Source of the DNA: Duganella sp. CF517
Lineage (GTDB): Bacteria > Pseudomonadota > Gammaproteobacteria > Burkholderiales > Burkholderiaceae_D
Direction: 5' to 3'
Assembly: GCF_900110275.1 (NCBI RefSeq)
Contig: NZ_FODC01000012.1
Coordinates: 1 to 57,947, forward strand
Length of the DNA: 57,947 nucleotides
The notes below the pieces were generated by a model. That model was given only the letters and a program-made list of their open reading frames with translations, was not told the DNA's origin and did not search any database. Positions 8,303-16,982 of the stretch are shown here, piece by piece. The first letter of the stretch is position 1, and every line of letters begins with the position of its first letter. Position numbers and translations under genes: made by a program.

Positions 8303-9868
8303 TTAAGGTTTTTCGGTACGTGGCGCCGGCAAGGCCGCCGGCGCGGGCGCGGGCGGCGCGCCTTCCATTTTCCCGCCGAGGAACAGCGCCGCGCGGCTTG
8401 GCGCGGTGGCGCCGTCGGTCGGCAGCTTGTAGTCGGGCGGCAGCGGCTTGACCAGGTGCGGGGTCACCACGAACAGCAACTCGGTGCGGTCCTGCTGGAA
8501 GTCGGTGCTGCGGAACAGCGCGCCGAGCACCGGTATTTCGCCCAGTATCGGCAGCCCGTGGATGTTGGTGGTGCGGTTGTTCTTGATCAGGCCACCGATG
8601 GCGAAGCTCTGGCCGTCGAACAGTTCCACCGTGGTGGAGGCGCGCCGCGTCGTGATCAACGGCAGGACGGCGGTGCCGGCGAAGCCGATCGCCGCCACGC
8701 CGACGCCCTCGCGCGAAATCTCCGACACTTCCGGCGCCACCCGCAGGTTGATACGGCCGCCGGCCAGCACCGTCGGCGTGAAGCGCAGACCGACGCCGAA
8801 CTCCTTCTCCTCGAGTGTCACCTTGTTGTTGTCCTGCGCGACCGGGACGAAGATCCTGCCGCCGGCCAGGAAACTGCCTTCCTGGCCGCTGATCGCCATC
8901 ACCGTCGGTTCGGCCAGGATGCGCACCATGCCTTCCTTGCGGTCCGCTTCGACGCTTACGCGGTTGCCGTCCGGACGGCCCATGCCCAGCATCCCTTTAA
9001 GCGTGCCGCTGACGAAGTTCGACGCCAGGGTGGTGGCCCAGCCGCCGCCGCCCACGCTCACCAGCAGCCCCGCCTCCAGCTTGTCGAGCAGCGTCTTGGA
9101 CACCTCGGCGATCTTCACCTCCAGCATGACCTGCTGCGGCGCGCTGATGTTGAGGAAGTTGACGATGCGCGTGCTGCCGGCGGCACCGGCGCCTTTGGCC
9201 TCGGCGGGCGCCGCCGGCGCGCCCTTTTCGCCGGCGCCATGCAAGGGCTGCGCCGGCCGGCGCACGAACGCGGCGGCCAGATCGAGCACGCGCGCCGCGG
9301 TCTGCGCGTCGTCGACCATGCCGCTGATGACGAGCGTGTCGCCGGCGGCGCTGATGTGGATGTTTTTCTGCTCCGGCATCAGCGCGGCGATCGACGCCTG
9401 CAGCGCCGACGGATCGATGCCGACCACCACTTCGACCACGTTGCACATGCCGCTGCGGCCCTGCACGATCATATTGCTGGTGCCGATGTCGACGCCGACC
9501 ACATACAAGGTGTCGGGCGCCACCAGCATGGTTTGCAGCACGGCCGGATTGCCGACGCTGCGCGCCTGCACCGCTTCGGGCATGCGCATCAACGTCGACT
9601 TCCCCAACTGCAGTGTCATGCCGCCCGGCGCGGCGGCCTGGCCGCCGCACCGCAAGCCCTTGCCTTCGTCCGGGGCGGCGGGGACCGGCCTGGCGACGGT
9701 CGCGGCGGCGGCTTTCGGCGCGGGCGCGGCGGCCGGCGCGGACGGGGGCGCGGACGGGAAGGCCGGCGCCGGCGCCGGCGCGCCCACGGCGGCCGGCGTG
9801 ACGGCCCGCAGAGGCAGCGCTGCCGCCGCGAGTACGAACAGCATCGATAGGCGAAGTGGATGGTTCAT
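8303..9868 (-). CDS. rcpA: Tad outer-membrane secretin RcpA/CpaC
   Basis: The ATG at 9868 has GAGGA upstream and opens on a signal peptide (RLSMLFVLAAAALPLRA), giving 521 residues. An Ala/Pro-rich linker (about 25-85) precedes the secretin N-domain (GGMTLQLGKSTLMRMPEAV, TLYVVGVDIGTSNMIVQG), a BON-like segment (DTLVISGMVDDAQTAARVL) and the secretin core (VMLEVKIAEVSK, ILAEPTVMAISGQEGSFLAG, VPVAQ, VELFDGQSFAIGGLIKN, LPILGEIPVLGALF, LLFVVTPHLVKPL). It forms the outer-membrane pore for the Flp pilus. It follows rcpC by 7 bp. Confidence 0.95.
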   Translation of the reverse strand: MNHPLRLSMLFVLAAAALPLRAVTPAAVGAPAPAPAFPSAPPSAPAAAPAPKAAAATVARPVPAAPDEGKGLRCGGQAAAPGGMTLQLGKSTLMRMPEAVQARSVGNPAVLQTMLVAPDTLYVVGVDIGTSNMIVQGRSGMCNVVEVVVGIDPSALQASIAALMPEQKNIHISAAGDTLVISGMVDDAQTAARVLDLAAAFVRRPAQPLHGAGEKGAPAAPAEAKGAGAAGSTRIVNFLNISAPQQVMLEVKIAEVSKTLLDKLEAGLLVSVGGGGWATTLASNFVSGTLKGMLGMGRPDGNRVSVEADRKEGMVRILAEPTVMAISGQEGSFLAGGRIFVPVAQDNNKVTLEEKEFGVGLRFTPTVLAGGRINLRVAPEVSEISREGVGVAAIGFAGTAVLPLITTRRASTTVELFDGQSFAIGGLIKNNRTTNIHGLPILGEIPVLGALFRSTDFQQDRTELLFVVTPHLVKPLPPDYKLPTDGATAPSRAALFLGGKMEGAPPAPAPAALPAPRTEKP

Positions 9869-9875
9869 GGCGTCC

Positions 9876-10712
9876 TCACAGACATTCCTGCGTGCGCTGC
9901 ACGCCGGCGATGACGCCGGTGCAAGCGCGCGCGCGTGGAGCGGCCGCCACCTGGGGGCGGGGCTTGGCCGCCACCACCGGTTCGGCAACGGGCGCCGGCT
10001 CGGCAGGCTTGGCGACGACGCCGAGCAGCGAGGACTTGGTGGCGCCGTCGGTGACGCCGGGACGCGGATCGACCTGGTTGCGCAGCACCAGCGACAAGGT
10101 GCCGACGCTGCGCGCCAGATCCAGGTTCTCGGCCTGCGACGGCGTCACTTCCAGGGTGACGGCGTTGACCACGCGCGGCTTGGTCTCGTCGCGACCGACC
10201 TCCTGGGCGACGGCCAGCACCAGTATGCGTTCCAGCACAATCTTGGAGATGGCGTTCTCGTGGCCGCCGCCCGCCGACTGCGTGTTGACCAGGATGTCGA
10301 CGAAATTACCCGGCAGCGCGAAGCCGGCCACGCCCACCACGTCGTTGACGCGCACCGTGATGGCCCGCTTGCCTTCGGTGATCAGCGCCGACAGCCCGCC
10401 CACCGTGCCGGCGGGCGCCAGCTTCGCTTCGCTCAACGGCTCGTCGCGCAGCACGCTGGTCTTGAGCACCCGCCCCACCAGCTTGGACGGGTCGAGCAGC
10501 GCGCCGCGCGGCAGGCTGTCGGCCGGCCAGTCCAGCGATTTCATCATCTGCGGCGTCAGCCGCTGACCGAGGTTGACATCGGCGGCGGCCACCACGATGC
10601 GGTTGGCCGTCGTCGGCGTCTGCCGCAGCAGCCAGCGCGACGCCATCAGCACCGCCCCCAGCCCGAATAGGACGGCCAGCGCCATCATCCACAGTGCGCG
10701 TCGGTTTTTCAT
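9876..10712 (-). CDS. rcpC: Tad pilus assembly protein RcpC/CpaB
   Basis: The start at 10712 overlaps the stop of the upstream ATPase gene by four bases (ATGA). The 278-residue product has an N-terminal membrane anchor (LWMMALAVLFGLGAVLMAS), an SAF/beta-clip domain (IVVAAADVNLGQRLTPQMM) and the CpaB core (KRAITVRVNDVVGVAGFALP, GNFVDILVN, TLEVTPSQAENLDLARSVG, LSLVLRNQVD). RcpC is a periplasmic partner of the RcpA secretin. The C-terminal tail is Pro/Ala-rich with two Cys. Translation is probably coupled to the ATPase gene. Confidence 0.93.
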   Translation of the reverse strand: MKNRRALWMMALAVLFGLGAVLMASRWLLRQTPTTANRIVVAAADVNLGQRLTPQMMKSLDWPADSLPRGALLDPSKLVGRVLKTSVLRDEPLSEAKLAPAGTVGGLSALITEGKRAITVRVNDVVGVAGFALPGNFVDILVNTQSAGGGHENAISKIVLERILVLAVAQEVGRDETKPRVVNAVTLEVTPSQAENLDLARSVGTLSLVLRNQVDPRPGVTDGATKSSLLGVVAKPAEPAPVAEPVVAAKPRPQVAAAPRARACTGVIAGVQRTQECL

Positions 10713-12079
10713 AGGATGTGCTGGGCCAGTTGGTCGATGGCGTCGCCGCCGATGCTGGCCGGCCGCGCGCCGCCGGCGAACATGCTGCTCCAGGCCTGGT
10801 CGATGGTGGCGACGGTCAGGCGCGGCGATTCGCCGTTGAAGCCGGCGAAATCGACGATGCGGCCGATGATCTCCTGCGGGCCGCTGGCCAGCAACGGCAA
10901 GCCGCCGCCCGCGTGCAATTCGTCGATCAGGTAACGCAGCGCGGGCTCGTCGTAGGCCACGCCGGCGCTCAGGCAGCCCTGGCGGAACAGCGCGCGGTAG
11001 TTGGCCGCGCTCAGCGCGCCGACCGCGATCTTGTAGCCGACGCGGCGCAGCGCCGAGGTGTCGAGCAGCGCCTCCGGCGCCTGGCTGGTGGCGAACAGCA
11101 GCCGCATCCGGCACGGCGCGCTGAAATGGTAGCCGCCCGCCAGCGACAACTGGCTGCGCTGCAGCTCCTGCGCCTGCGAGAAGCGGTTGAACACATCGGT
11201 CGACGCCATGCGCTGGCGACCCAGGTCGTCGACGATCAGCAGGCCGTTGTTGGCCATCAGCTGGGGCGGCGCGCGGTAGCAGCCGTTGGGCACATCCGGC
11301 TGCGGGTCGAGCATGTCCTCGCTCAAGTCGCCGTCGAGCGCCACCACGGGCCGCTGGCACAGTACCCAGCGCGGATCGCCGCTGCGCCGCTCGGGCGCCT
11401 GGCGCACCTGGCGCGGCAACGGCGCGCGGTGCAGCGCCGGATCGTAGACCTGGATGATGTCCTGCCCCACCATCAACGCGTGCGGCACCGCCACCAGTCC
11501 CTGCTGCATGGCGCCGAGGCGCCGCGCCAGGGTCGTTTTGCCGCCGCCCGACGGACCATAGAGCAGCATCGTGCGGCCCGAGTACATCGCCGCGCCGAGC
11601 ATCTGCTGCACCGACGGCGGCAGAAGATCGTCGGAGAATTCGGCCGCCAGATCGTCCGCGCACAGCTGCGGCGCCAGGCTGGCCTGGCGTTCGACCATGG
11701 CGCGGTAGACCTCCAGCGTGACCGGCGCCGGGCCGACGTAGCGGCAGCGCTCCATCCACGCGCTGGCGCGCTGCTTGCCGCCGGCCGTCAGCTGGTACTG
11801 GACGTCGATGTCGGACTCGCCGCGCCACGCCACCTCGGCCACGTGCTCGGCGACCAGGAAGTCGAGCGCCTCGCGCAGCACGTTGATCGACAGGTGCAGC
11901 TTGGTGGTGAGCACCGGCAGATGGGTCCTGCCGCCGACGTAGATGGCCTTGGCGATCAGCTCGACGACCAGTTGCTGCGGCAGCCCGGTGTCGCGCAAGG
12001 TTTTGGGCTGGGGCGGCAGCGCGTGGCCCGGCTCGGTCTCCGCGGGGGATGCATAGGGTGAGGGATCGAGGCTGAGCAT
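10709..12079 (-). CDS. Tad-locus ATPase with winged-helix-like N-domain and P-loop domain
   Basis: The ATG at 12079 has GGAG about 9 bases upstream and gives 456 residues; a longer form from about 12196 would overlap tadV. Residues 28-115 form a helical/winged region (LPQQLVVELIAKAIYVGG, LSINVLREALDFLVAEHV, VQYQLTAGGKQRASAWM). Residues 165-440 form an AAA-type ATPase with Walker A GPSGGGKT (175-182), Walker B LLIVDD (280-285) and a sensor-like LLFATSQAP. It is not TadA, TadZ or any of the classical Tad proteins. Its place between the prepilin peptidase and rcpC, overlapping rcpC, ties it to the pilus. It might remodel a machine component or act as a regulator; this is unknown. Confidence 0.8.
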   Translation of the reverse strand: MLSLDPSPYASPAETEPGHALPPQPKTLRDTGLPQQLVVELIAKAIYVGGRTHLPVLTTKLHLSINVLREALDFLVAEHVAEVAWRGESDIDVQYQLTAGGKQRASAWMERCRYVGPAPVTLEVYRAMVERQASLAPQLCADDLAAEFSDDLLPPSVQQMLGAAMYSGRTMLLYGPSGGGKTTLARRLGAMQQGLVAVPHALMVGQDIIQVYDPALHRAPLPRQVRQAPERRSGDPRWVLCQRPVVALDGDLSEDMLDPQPDVPNGCYRAPPQLMANNGLLIVDDLGRQRMASTDVFNRFSQAQELQRSQLSLAGGYHFSAPCRMRLLFATSQAPEALLDTSALRRVGYKIAVGALSAANYRALFRQGCLSAGVAYDEPALRYLIDELHAGGGLPLLASGPQEIIGRIVDFAGFNGESPRLTVATIDQAWSSMFAGGARPASIGGDAIDQLAQHIL

Positions 12080-12180
12080 GGAGGTCTCCGCAAGACTGAA
12101 TTGTTTCACTAAGGAATCAAGTTTATCGAGCGGTGCCCGATGGACATTGATGCGCAGCAAACGGCGACCAAGCGTGCCGG

Positions 12181-12711
12181 TCAGCGATGCGCCCATGCCA
12201 CAACGCCGGAGGTGCCCAGCGCGATGGCCACGCCATAGGGAATCCCGCCGACGCTGGCGATGGAGGCCAGCGGCACCGGCGCCAGCGGCAGGCCGAGCAG
12301 GCGCCACAGCAGCGGCTTGCAGACGAGCACGACATTGCGCCAGCCTTCGCGCCGTCGTCCGCCGCACAGCAGCAGCAGCACCGCCAGCACGCCGCCGATC
12401 ACGTAGGCCAGCAAGCCGATCTGCACCGCGGCCGACGGGCCGACGAAGGCGCCGACCATGGCCATCAGTTTGACGTCGCCGGCGGCCATGCCGCGCAGCA
12501 AATACAAGGGCAGAAATAAAAAAAAGCCAGCTAGAGTGCCGGCCAGCCATTGCGACAGGGGCGCCCACGGTTGCCCGCCGAGCAGATGCAGTATCATCGC
12601 CAACAGCAAACCGCTTAAGATGAGGACGTTGGGTATCTTGCGCATGGCCAGATCGGTCACGGCCGCCTGCGCGACCAGACAGATCAGAATGACTTCGATG
12701 GCGTTCAACAT
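12181..12711 (-). CDS. tadV: TadV/CpaA-type prepilin peptidase (A24 family)
   Basis: The 176-residue polytopic membrane protein carries both aspartates of the A24 aspartyl peptidases: TDLAMRKIPN near residue 20 and the GMAAGDVKLM motif (GxGD type) near residue 74. About six hydrophobic segments are visible (e.g. VILICLVAQAAVTDLA, LLAMILHLLGG, FFLFLPLYLLRG). The short form without the N-terminal methylase domain is typical of Tad systems, where it cleaves the Flp leader before the GITAIEYG-type motif. The flp gene lies 75 bp upstream. Confidence 0.93.
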   Translation of the reverse strand: MLNAIEVILICLVAQAAVTDLAMRKIPNVLILSGLLLAMILHLLGGQPWAPLSQWLAGTLAGFFLFLPLYLLRGMAAGDVKLMAMVGAFVGPSAAVQIGLLAYVIGGVLAVLLLLCGGRRREGWRNVVLVCKPLLWRLLGLPLAPVPLASIASVGGIPYGVAIALGTSGVVAWAHR

Positions 12712-12786
12712 GGGGAACTTTCGGAAGGAAAAGACTTTCCAGCCGGACTGCGCTGGAAAGCCCGGTGGCTTGCGTGGCTGGATTGA

Positions 12787-12966
12787 TCAGGCAGGGTTGA
12801 TCAGCAAGGCGATTTTGCCGAAGCCGCCCTCCAATGCGTCCGCCAGGGTGCCGAAGACCACGGCGACGGCGGCAGCCATCACCGCGGCGATCAAGCCGTA
12901 TTCGATGGCCGTGATCCCCTCTTCGTCCGACGCAAACGCCTTTGCTGCTGCGATAAGTGAGTTCAT
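12787..12966 (-). CDS. flp: Flp-family type IVb pilin
   Basis: The 59-residue product has the diagnostic Flp processing site: a short leader (MNSLIAAAKAFASDEEG) then ITAIEYGLIAAVMAAAVAVV, with the Glu-Tyr pair at mature positions 5-6 and a single hydrophobic alpha helix. The tail is FGTLADALEGGFGKIALLINPA. The ATG at 12966 has GGGAG at good spacing. It is the first gene of the locus and the major pilus subunit, cleaved by the adjacent TadV. Flp mRNA normally exceeds that of the assembly genes, consistent with its lead position and the long upstream region. Confidence 0.95.
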   Translation of the reverse strand: MNSLIAAAKAFASDEEGITAIEYGLIAAVMAAAVAVVFGTLADALEGGFGKIALLINPA

Positions 12967-13463
12967 GATGTACTCCCTAGTTGAGTCGATTAATAAAAAA
13001 ACCTCTGTTACCCTGGTACGGACGGCCGGCCTGCAGACCGCCGTTTCCGCGCCATTGGAATTACTATACGGCTAGCAGCTTTATAGGAATTGACATGACG
13101 CAAGTTTTCCGCAGGGAACTATTTTGGTCGTTTTGATCAAGCAGGCGATGCGCGGCGCGCCCCGGTGCTGCCCTATGTCAAACTGGGGGGTGTTGCCCGC
13201 TTGTACGCTGAAAGCGGTCCCGGGACTCGGCTTGCTGTATGAAAATGGTTGCAAGAATGGCGGCAATCGGCGTCAAAGACATTTTTTTTCACACACAAGA
13301 ATTGCCTTGATTGCAAAAAACTATTATCCTGCTTAGCTGTTCTTTGGAAAGGCCCCGTACTGCTTCCTTACCGTGCGCCTGACTATCAGAGAAATCGTGC
13401 TTGATAGGCGTGAACAAAGCGTGGCTGACCGCAAGGTTGTGTGTTAATTTTCCAGAGAAGAAA
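12967..13463. other. Divergent intergenic region between flp and the diguanylate cyclase gene
   Basis: These 497 bp separate the minus-strand Tad locus from the plus-strand GGDEF gene and must hold both promoters. Local AT-rich patches occur at 12990-13000, 13280-13330 and 13430-13460. I could not place a convincing sigma-70 or sigma-54 promoter with correct spacing on either strand, and short open frames here lack RBS or coding character. The length suggests room for regulator binding or a long leader of the flp mRNA. Confidence 0.5.
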
Positions 13464-14507
13464 ATGGATTCCCTACTGAAACACATGGTGGACATGACCG
13501 GCCACCGAGATCACACGATGCTCGACATCTCCGTGATTTCGGCGGTGCAGGAGCTTGCCCGCGCCAGCCAGGCCCGGGTGCTGACCCTGGCCACCGTGCG
13601 GGGCAAGGTGTTCGTGCGCGCGCGCGCCATCGTCGTCGCCGGCGAGCCGGCCTGCATGGTCGACAACACCGACCTGCACAACCCGGGCGAGCCGATCGAG
13701 AACTTCCCGGCGCTGGCGCACTGCATCGCCCAGCACGAGTCCGGCGCCGACGTCGCCAACGACGCCGGCGAGCACACGTTGTGGCTGCCGATCTGGCTCG
13801 GCGACAAGGCCGACACCTGCCTCGAGATCGTCAATCCGACGCCCTACACCAGCGACACCATCCATATCATCGGCGGCATCGTCAGCGTCTACCGCAACTT
13901 CCAGAACCTGCTCGACTATAGCGAGCGCGATTCGCTCACCGGCCTGCTCAACCGCAAAACCTTCGACGACCAGCTCTCCAAGATGCTGGCCGCCAGCATC
14001 GAGCAGGATTCGGTCACCTTGCCGGGCGAACCGGAACGGCGCCAACACGGCGACGAGGAAAAGCAATGGCTGGCGGTGGTCGACGTCGACCATTTCAAGC
14101 ATGTTAACGACCGTTTCGGCCATTTATACGGCGATGAGGTGCTGATCCTGATCGCCAACCTGCTGACGTCGTCGTTCCGCGCGCAAGACCGCGTGTTCCG
14201 CTTCGGCGGCGAGGAATTCGTCGTGCTGCTGCGCTCGACCACGCTCGACAATGCCAAAAAGATCATCGAACGCTTCCGCCAGAACGTGGCGTCGCATGAT
14301 TTCCCGCAAGTGGGCAAGGTGACGGTGAGCGTGGGCTTTGTCAGCATCAGCGCGCTGGAGGCGCCGGTGATCATCCTGGGGCACGCCGACCAGGCGCTGT
14401 ACTACGCCAAGAGCCACGGCCGCAACCTGGTGTGCCACTACGACGAATTGCTCAGCGGCGGCCTGTTGCAGACCACCGCGTCGAACGACACGGCCGAATT
14501 CTTCTAG
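13464..14507 (+). CDS. Diguanylate cyclase (GGDEF) with GAF-like sensor region
   Basis: From the ATG at 13464 (AGAGAAG upstream) the product has 347 residues. Residues 1-150 form a GAF-like soluble sensor region (LATVRGKVFVRARAIVVAG, TLWLPIWLGDK). The GGDEF domain follows (SLTGLLNRKTFDDQL, VVDVDHFKHVNDRFGH, GGEEF at 248-252). GGEEF is an active-site variant known to be catalytic. An intact inhibitory I-site RAQD lies at 239-242, exactly five residues before it, so product inhibition is expected. A 15-residue insertion (LPGEPERRQHGDEEK) sits before the metal-binding strand. It is divergent from flp and overlaps by 4 bp the convergent HD-GYP gene. Confidence 0.93.
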   Translation: MDSLLKHMVDMTGHRDHTMLDISVISAVQELARASQARVLTLATVRGKVFVRARAIVVAGEPACMVDNTDLHNPGEPIENFPALAHCIAQHESGADVANDAGEHTLWLPIWLGDKADTCLEIVNPTPYTSDTIHIIGGIVSVYRNFQNLLDYSERDSLTGLLNRKTFDDQLSKMLAASIEQDSVTLPGEPERRQHGDEEKQWLAVVDVDHFKHVNDRFGHLYGDEVLILIANLLTSSFRAQDRVFRFGGEEFVVLLRSTTLDNAKKIIERFRQNVASHDFPQVGKVTVSVGFVSISALEAPVIILGHADQALYYAKSHGRNLVCHYDELLSGGLLQTTASNDTAEFF

Positions 14508-15724
14508 GCCAGCGTTAAAAACCGCATCGGATCGACATTCCACTTGGCCGCCGACTCGTGGCCGACGATCTTGTCGCCGCCGCCGAAGCCGAGGCCGCGC
14601 GACAGATCGACCGTTTCCGGCTTGATATACAAATTCTGCTTGGTGTTGAAGAACACGTTGACCTTGGGCGCCAGCAAATTGGTCTCGTGTGGCTCAATCA
14701 CCACACCGAGGCGGCCCGACTCCAGCATCACCATCGTTCCAACCGGATAAATGCCGACGCAGCGCATGAATTCCTGCGCGTACTGCGGGTTGAAGTGGAA
14801 CTTGCTCCACTCATAGATCTTGCGCAGCGCGGCCGCCGCCGACATGCCTTTGTGATAACAACGATCTGCCGTGATGGCGTCATAGACGTCGACGATGGCC
14901 GCCATTTGGGCCAGTTCGCTGATCTCCTCGTTCGCTTGCTTGCCCGGATAGCCACTGCCGTCGCGCCGCTCGTGGTGGTGCAAGGTGATATCCAGCGGAA
15001 TCGGGCCGACCTCCGGCGTCTTGCGCAGGATGTCGTAGCCGTCGCTGGGGTGGCGCTTGATGATGGCGAACTCTTCGTCGGTCAGCGGACCCGGCTTGTT
15101 GAGGATGGCGTCGGGCACCAGCGCCTTGCCGGTGTCGTGCAACAAGCCGCCGAGACCAGCTTGATGGGTGATATCGGCCGCGATATTGCGCGAGCGGCAA
15201 AACGCAACCAGCAGCGTACAGACGCTAACGGAGTGCAAAAAGGTGTAATCGTCCTTGTTTTTGATGCGCAGCAAGCCCACCAGCGCGCCCGGGTTGCGCA
15301 GGATGGACTCGGTGATGCTCTGCACCACCGGCTCGACCTGGTCCAGTTCGATCGCCTTGCCAAGGCGGGCGTCCTGCATCACCGTGCGCACCAGGGTCGA
15401 CGCCTGGTGGCGGATCTGCACCGCGCGCCGCATCTCCTCGCCCAGCGACACGCGGGTGACGACGGGCGTCTTGGCGGCGATTTCGACGATTTCGCGCTCG
15501 GTCGCCGCCTGCGCCTCGGCCAGCGACGGCGCATCCTCCACGTCCAGGCCCCTGCCGCTGTCGATGACCACGTCATGGATGCCGGCGTTGAGGATCTTGC
15601 GGATTTCATCTTCGCTGGTCAGCAAAAACCGGTTGCGGACAAACGGGTGCGTCATCCAGTCGCAACTCAGGTCATGTATATACATGCCCACTTTGAGCTG
15701 GGAAGAGTCGACTTTCTTTAACAT
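14504..15724 (-). CDS. HD-GYP c-di-GMP phosphodiesterase with DUF3391 N-domain
   Basis: The 406-residue product begins with a DUF3391 domain (LKVGMYIHDLSCDWMTHPF). The HD-GYP domain follows: LHSVSVCTLL, LGGLLHDTGKALVPD (HD at about 196-197), HHHERRDGSGYPG (about 249-261) and VDVYDAITADRCY. All metal-ligand and GYP residues look intact, so it should hydrolyse c-di-GMP to pGpG/GMP. The ATG at 15724 begins MLKKVDSS. Together with the convergent cyclase it forms a make-and-break c-di-GMP pair beside the Tad locus. The overlapping 3' ends imply antisense readthrough. Confidence 0.94.
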   Translation of the reverse strand: MLKKVDSSQLKVGMYIHDLSCDWMTHPFVRNRFLLTSEDEIRKILNAGIHDVVIDSGRGLDVEDAPSLAEAQAATEREIVEIAAKTPVVTRVSLGEEMRRAVQIRHQASTLVRTVMQDARLGKAIELDQVEPVVQSITESILRNPGALVGLLRIKNKDDYTFLHSVSVCTLLVAFCRSRNIAADITHQAGLGGLLHDTGKALVPDAILNKPGPLTDEEFAIIKRHPSDGYDILRKTPEVGPIPLDITLHHHERRDGSGYPGKQANEEISELAQMAAIVDVYDAITADRCYHKGMSAAAALRKIYEWSKFHFNPQYAQEFMRCVGIYPVGTMVMLESGRLGVVIEPHETNLLAPKVNVFFNTKQNLYIKPETVDLSRGLGFGGGDKIVGHESAAKWNVDPMRFLTLA

Positions 15725-15861
15725 ACATGCACCTGCGTAAAGTCTGGAGAGGAGAATGGACTGAATTCAGTATAACAAATAGTTTCCTGTCAGGATCATA
15801 TTTGCAAGTGCTACCATGTGTTTGTCCATGACTAATCCGGGTCGACCGCCGCGCCACCACT

Positions 15862-16794
15862 ATGGAACTCCGCCAACTACGTTATTTTGTCGCCATCGTC
15901 GACCACGGGTCGCTGTCGCGCGCGGCACTGGTGTTGCACGTGGCGCAGCCGGCGCTGACGCAGCAGTTGCGCCAGCTCGAGGAGGAACTGGGCGTGCAAC
16001 TGCTGCACCGTTCGGCGCAGGGCGTGCTCAGCACCGACGCCGGCAAGATCTTTTACGAACACGCGCAAGCCATCCTCAAGCAGGTGGCCGACGCCCGCTC
16101 GGCCGTCACCCAATCAGCGGAGCGGCCCAGCGGCGGCGTCACCCTGGGGCTGCCGCACAGCATCTCGGGCGCGCTGGCGCTGCCGCTGCTGACGGCCGCG
16201 CGCGCCACCTATCCCGAAATCACGCTGCAGCTGACCGAGGAACTGACCGGCAACCTGAGCGAGCAGCTCAAATCCGGCAGGGTCAACCTGGCCGTGCTGT
16301 TCGACGACGGCCAGTTGGCGCCGTTCGCCACCACCCCGCTGGTGGAGGAGGAGTTGCGCTTCATCTGCCGCGCCGACGCCGCCTACGCCCTCGGCCAGCG
16401 GACGCTGACGCTGGAGCAGACCCTGGGCACCACCCTGATCCTGCCGGGTCCGCAGCACGGCGTGCGTCCGCGCATCGAAAGCATGGTGCGCGCGGCCGGG
16501 CTCAAGCTGTCGAACGTCATCGAAATCAATTCGATCGCCATCCTCAAATCGGCGATCCTGGCCGACATGGGCGCCACTTTGCTGCCGTCGGCGCCCGTGC
16601 TTGACGAACTGCAACGCGGCACCATGCGCGCGCATCCGATCCGCCAGCCGACCATCTCGCGCACGGTGGTGCTGTGCGCCTCGAAAAACATCCCGCTGAC
16701 CAACGCCGCCGGCGCCATCGGCCGGCTGGTGCAGCAAGTCAGCGTCGAGCTGTGCCAGTCCGGCACCTGGCCAGGCGCCACCCCGATCATCTGA
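15862..16794 (+). CDS. LysR-family regulator, Nac/CynR-like
   Basis: The 310-residue product has a canonical N-terminal HTH (MELRQLRYFVAIVDHGSLSR, LHVAQPALTQQLRQLEEELG) and the inducer-binding domain (VTLGLPHSISGALALPLL, VNLAVLFDDG). The overall pattern resembles nitrogen-assimilation-control type LysR proteins (SGALALPLL, LPSAPVLDELQRG). It is divergent from the HD-GYP gene, with the indolepyruvate oxidoreductase gene 188 bp downstream on the same strand. Whether it controls either neighbour is open. The ATG at 15862 opens directly on the HTH, so the start is sound. Confidence 0.92.
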   Translation: MELRQLRYFVAIVDHGSLSRAALVLHVAQPALTQQLRQLEEELGVQLLHRSAQGVLSTDAGKIFYEHAQAILKQVADARSAVTQSAERPSGGVTLGLPHSISGALALPLLTAARATYPEITLQLTEELTGNLSEQLKSGRVNLAVLFDDGQLAPFATTPLVEEELRFICRADAAYALGQRTLTLEQTLGTTLILPGPQHGVRPRIESMVRAAGLKLSNVIEINSIAILKSAILADMGATLLPSAPVLDELQRGTMRAHPIRQPTISRTVVLCASKNIPLTNAAGAIGRLVQQVSVELCQSGTWPGATPII

Positions 16795-16799
16795 ACCGT

Positions 16800-16829
16800 C
16801 GCCCCACGCCGGGGTATCATTTTTTCTTA
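16800..16829 (+). terminator. Weak possible terminator after LysR
   Basis: A short GC stem (CCCC acgcc GGGG, about 16802-16814) is followed by TATC and a run of six T residues. The stem is only four to five base pairs, so termination may be partial, leaving readthrough into the oxidoreductase gene possible. Confidence 0.35.
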
Positions 16830-16982
16830 TGGGGCGATTGGCAAACACTATTTCCGTATACGTCAACTCACGCCCATACTAGGTCCAATTCCGCTCACCA
16901 TGCGGCCCCGGCCCGATCCTGGCGCGCCTACCCGGCGTGACCGGGTACGGGCGCGATCTGATACCAAAAACGGAGACCCGCC

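Noticed and set aside
13081..13336. Short open frames in the flp-cyclase gap
   Set aside because: They lack RBS and any recognisable pattern and overlap on both strands.
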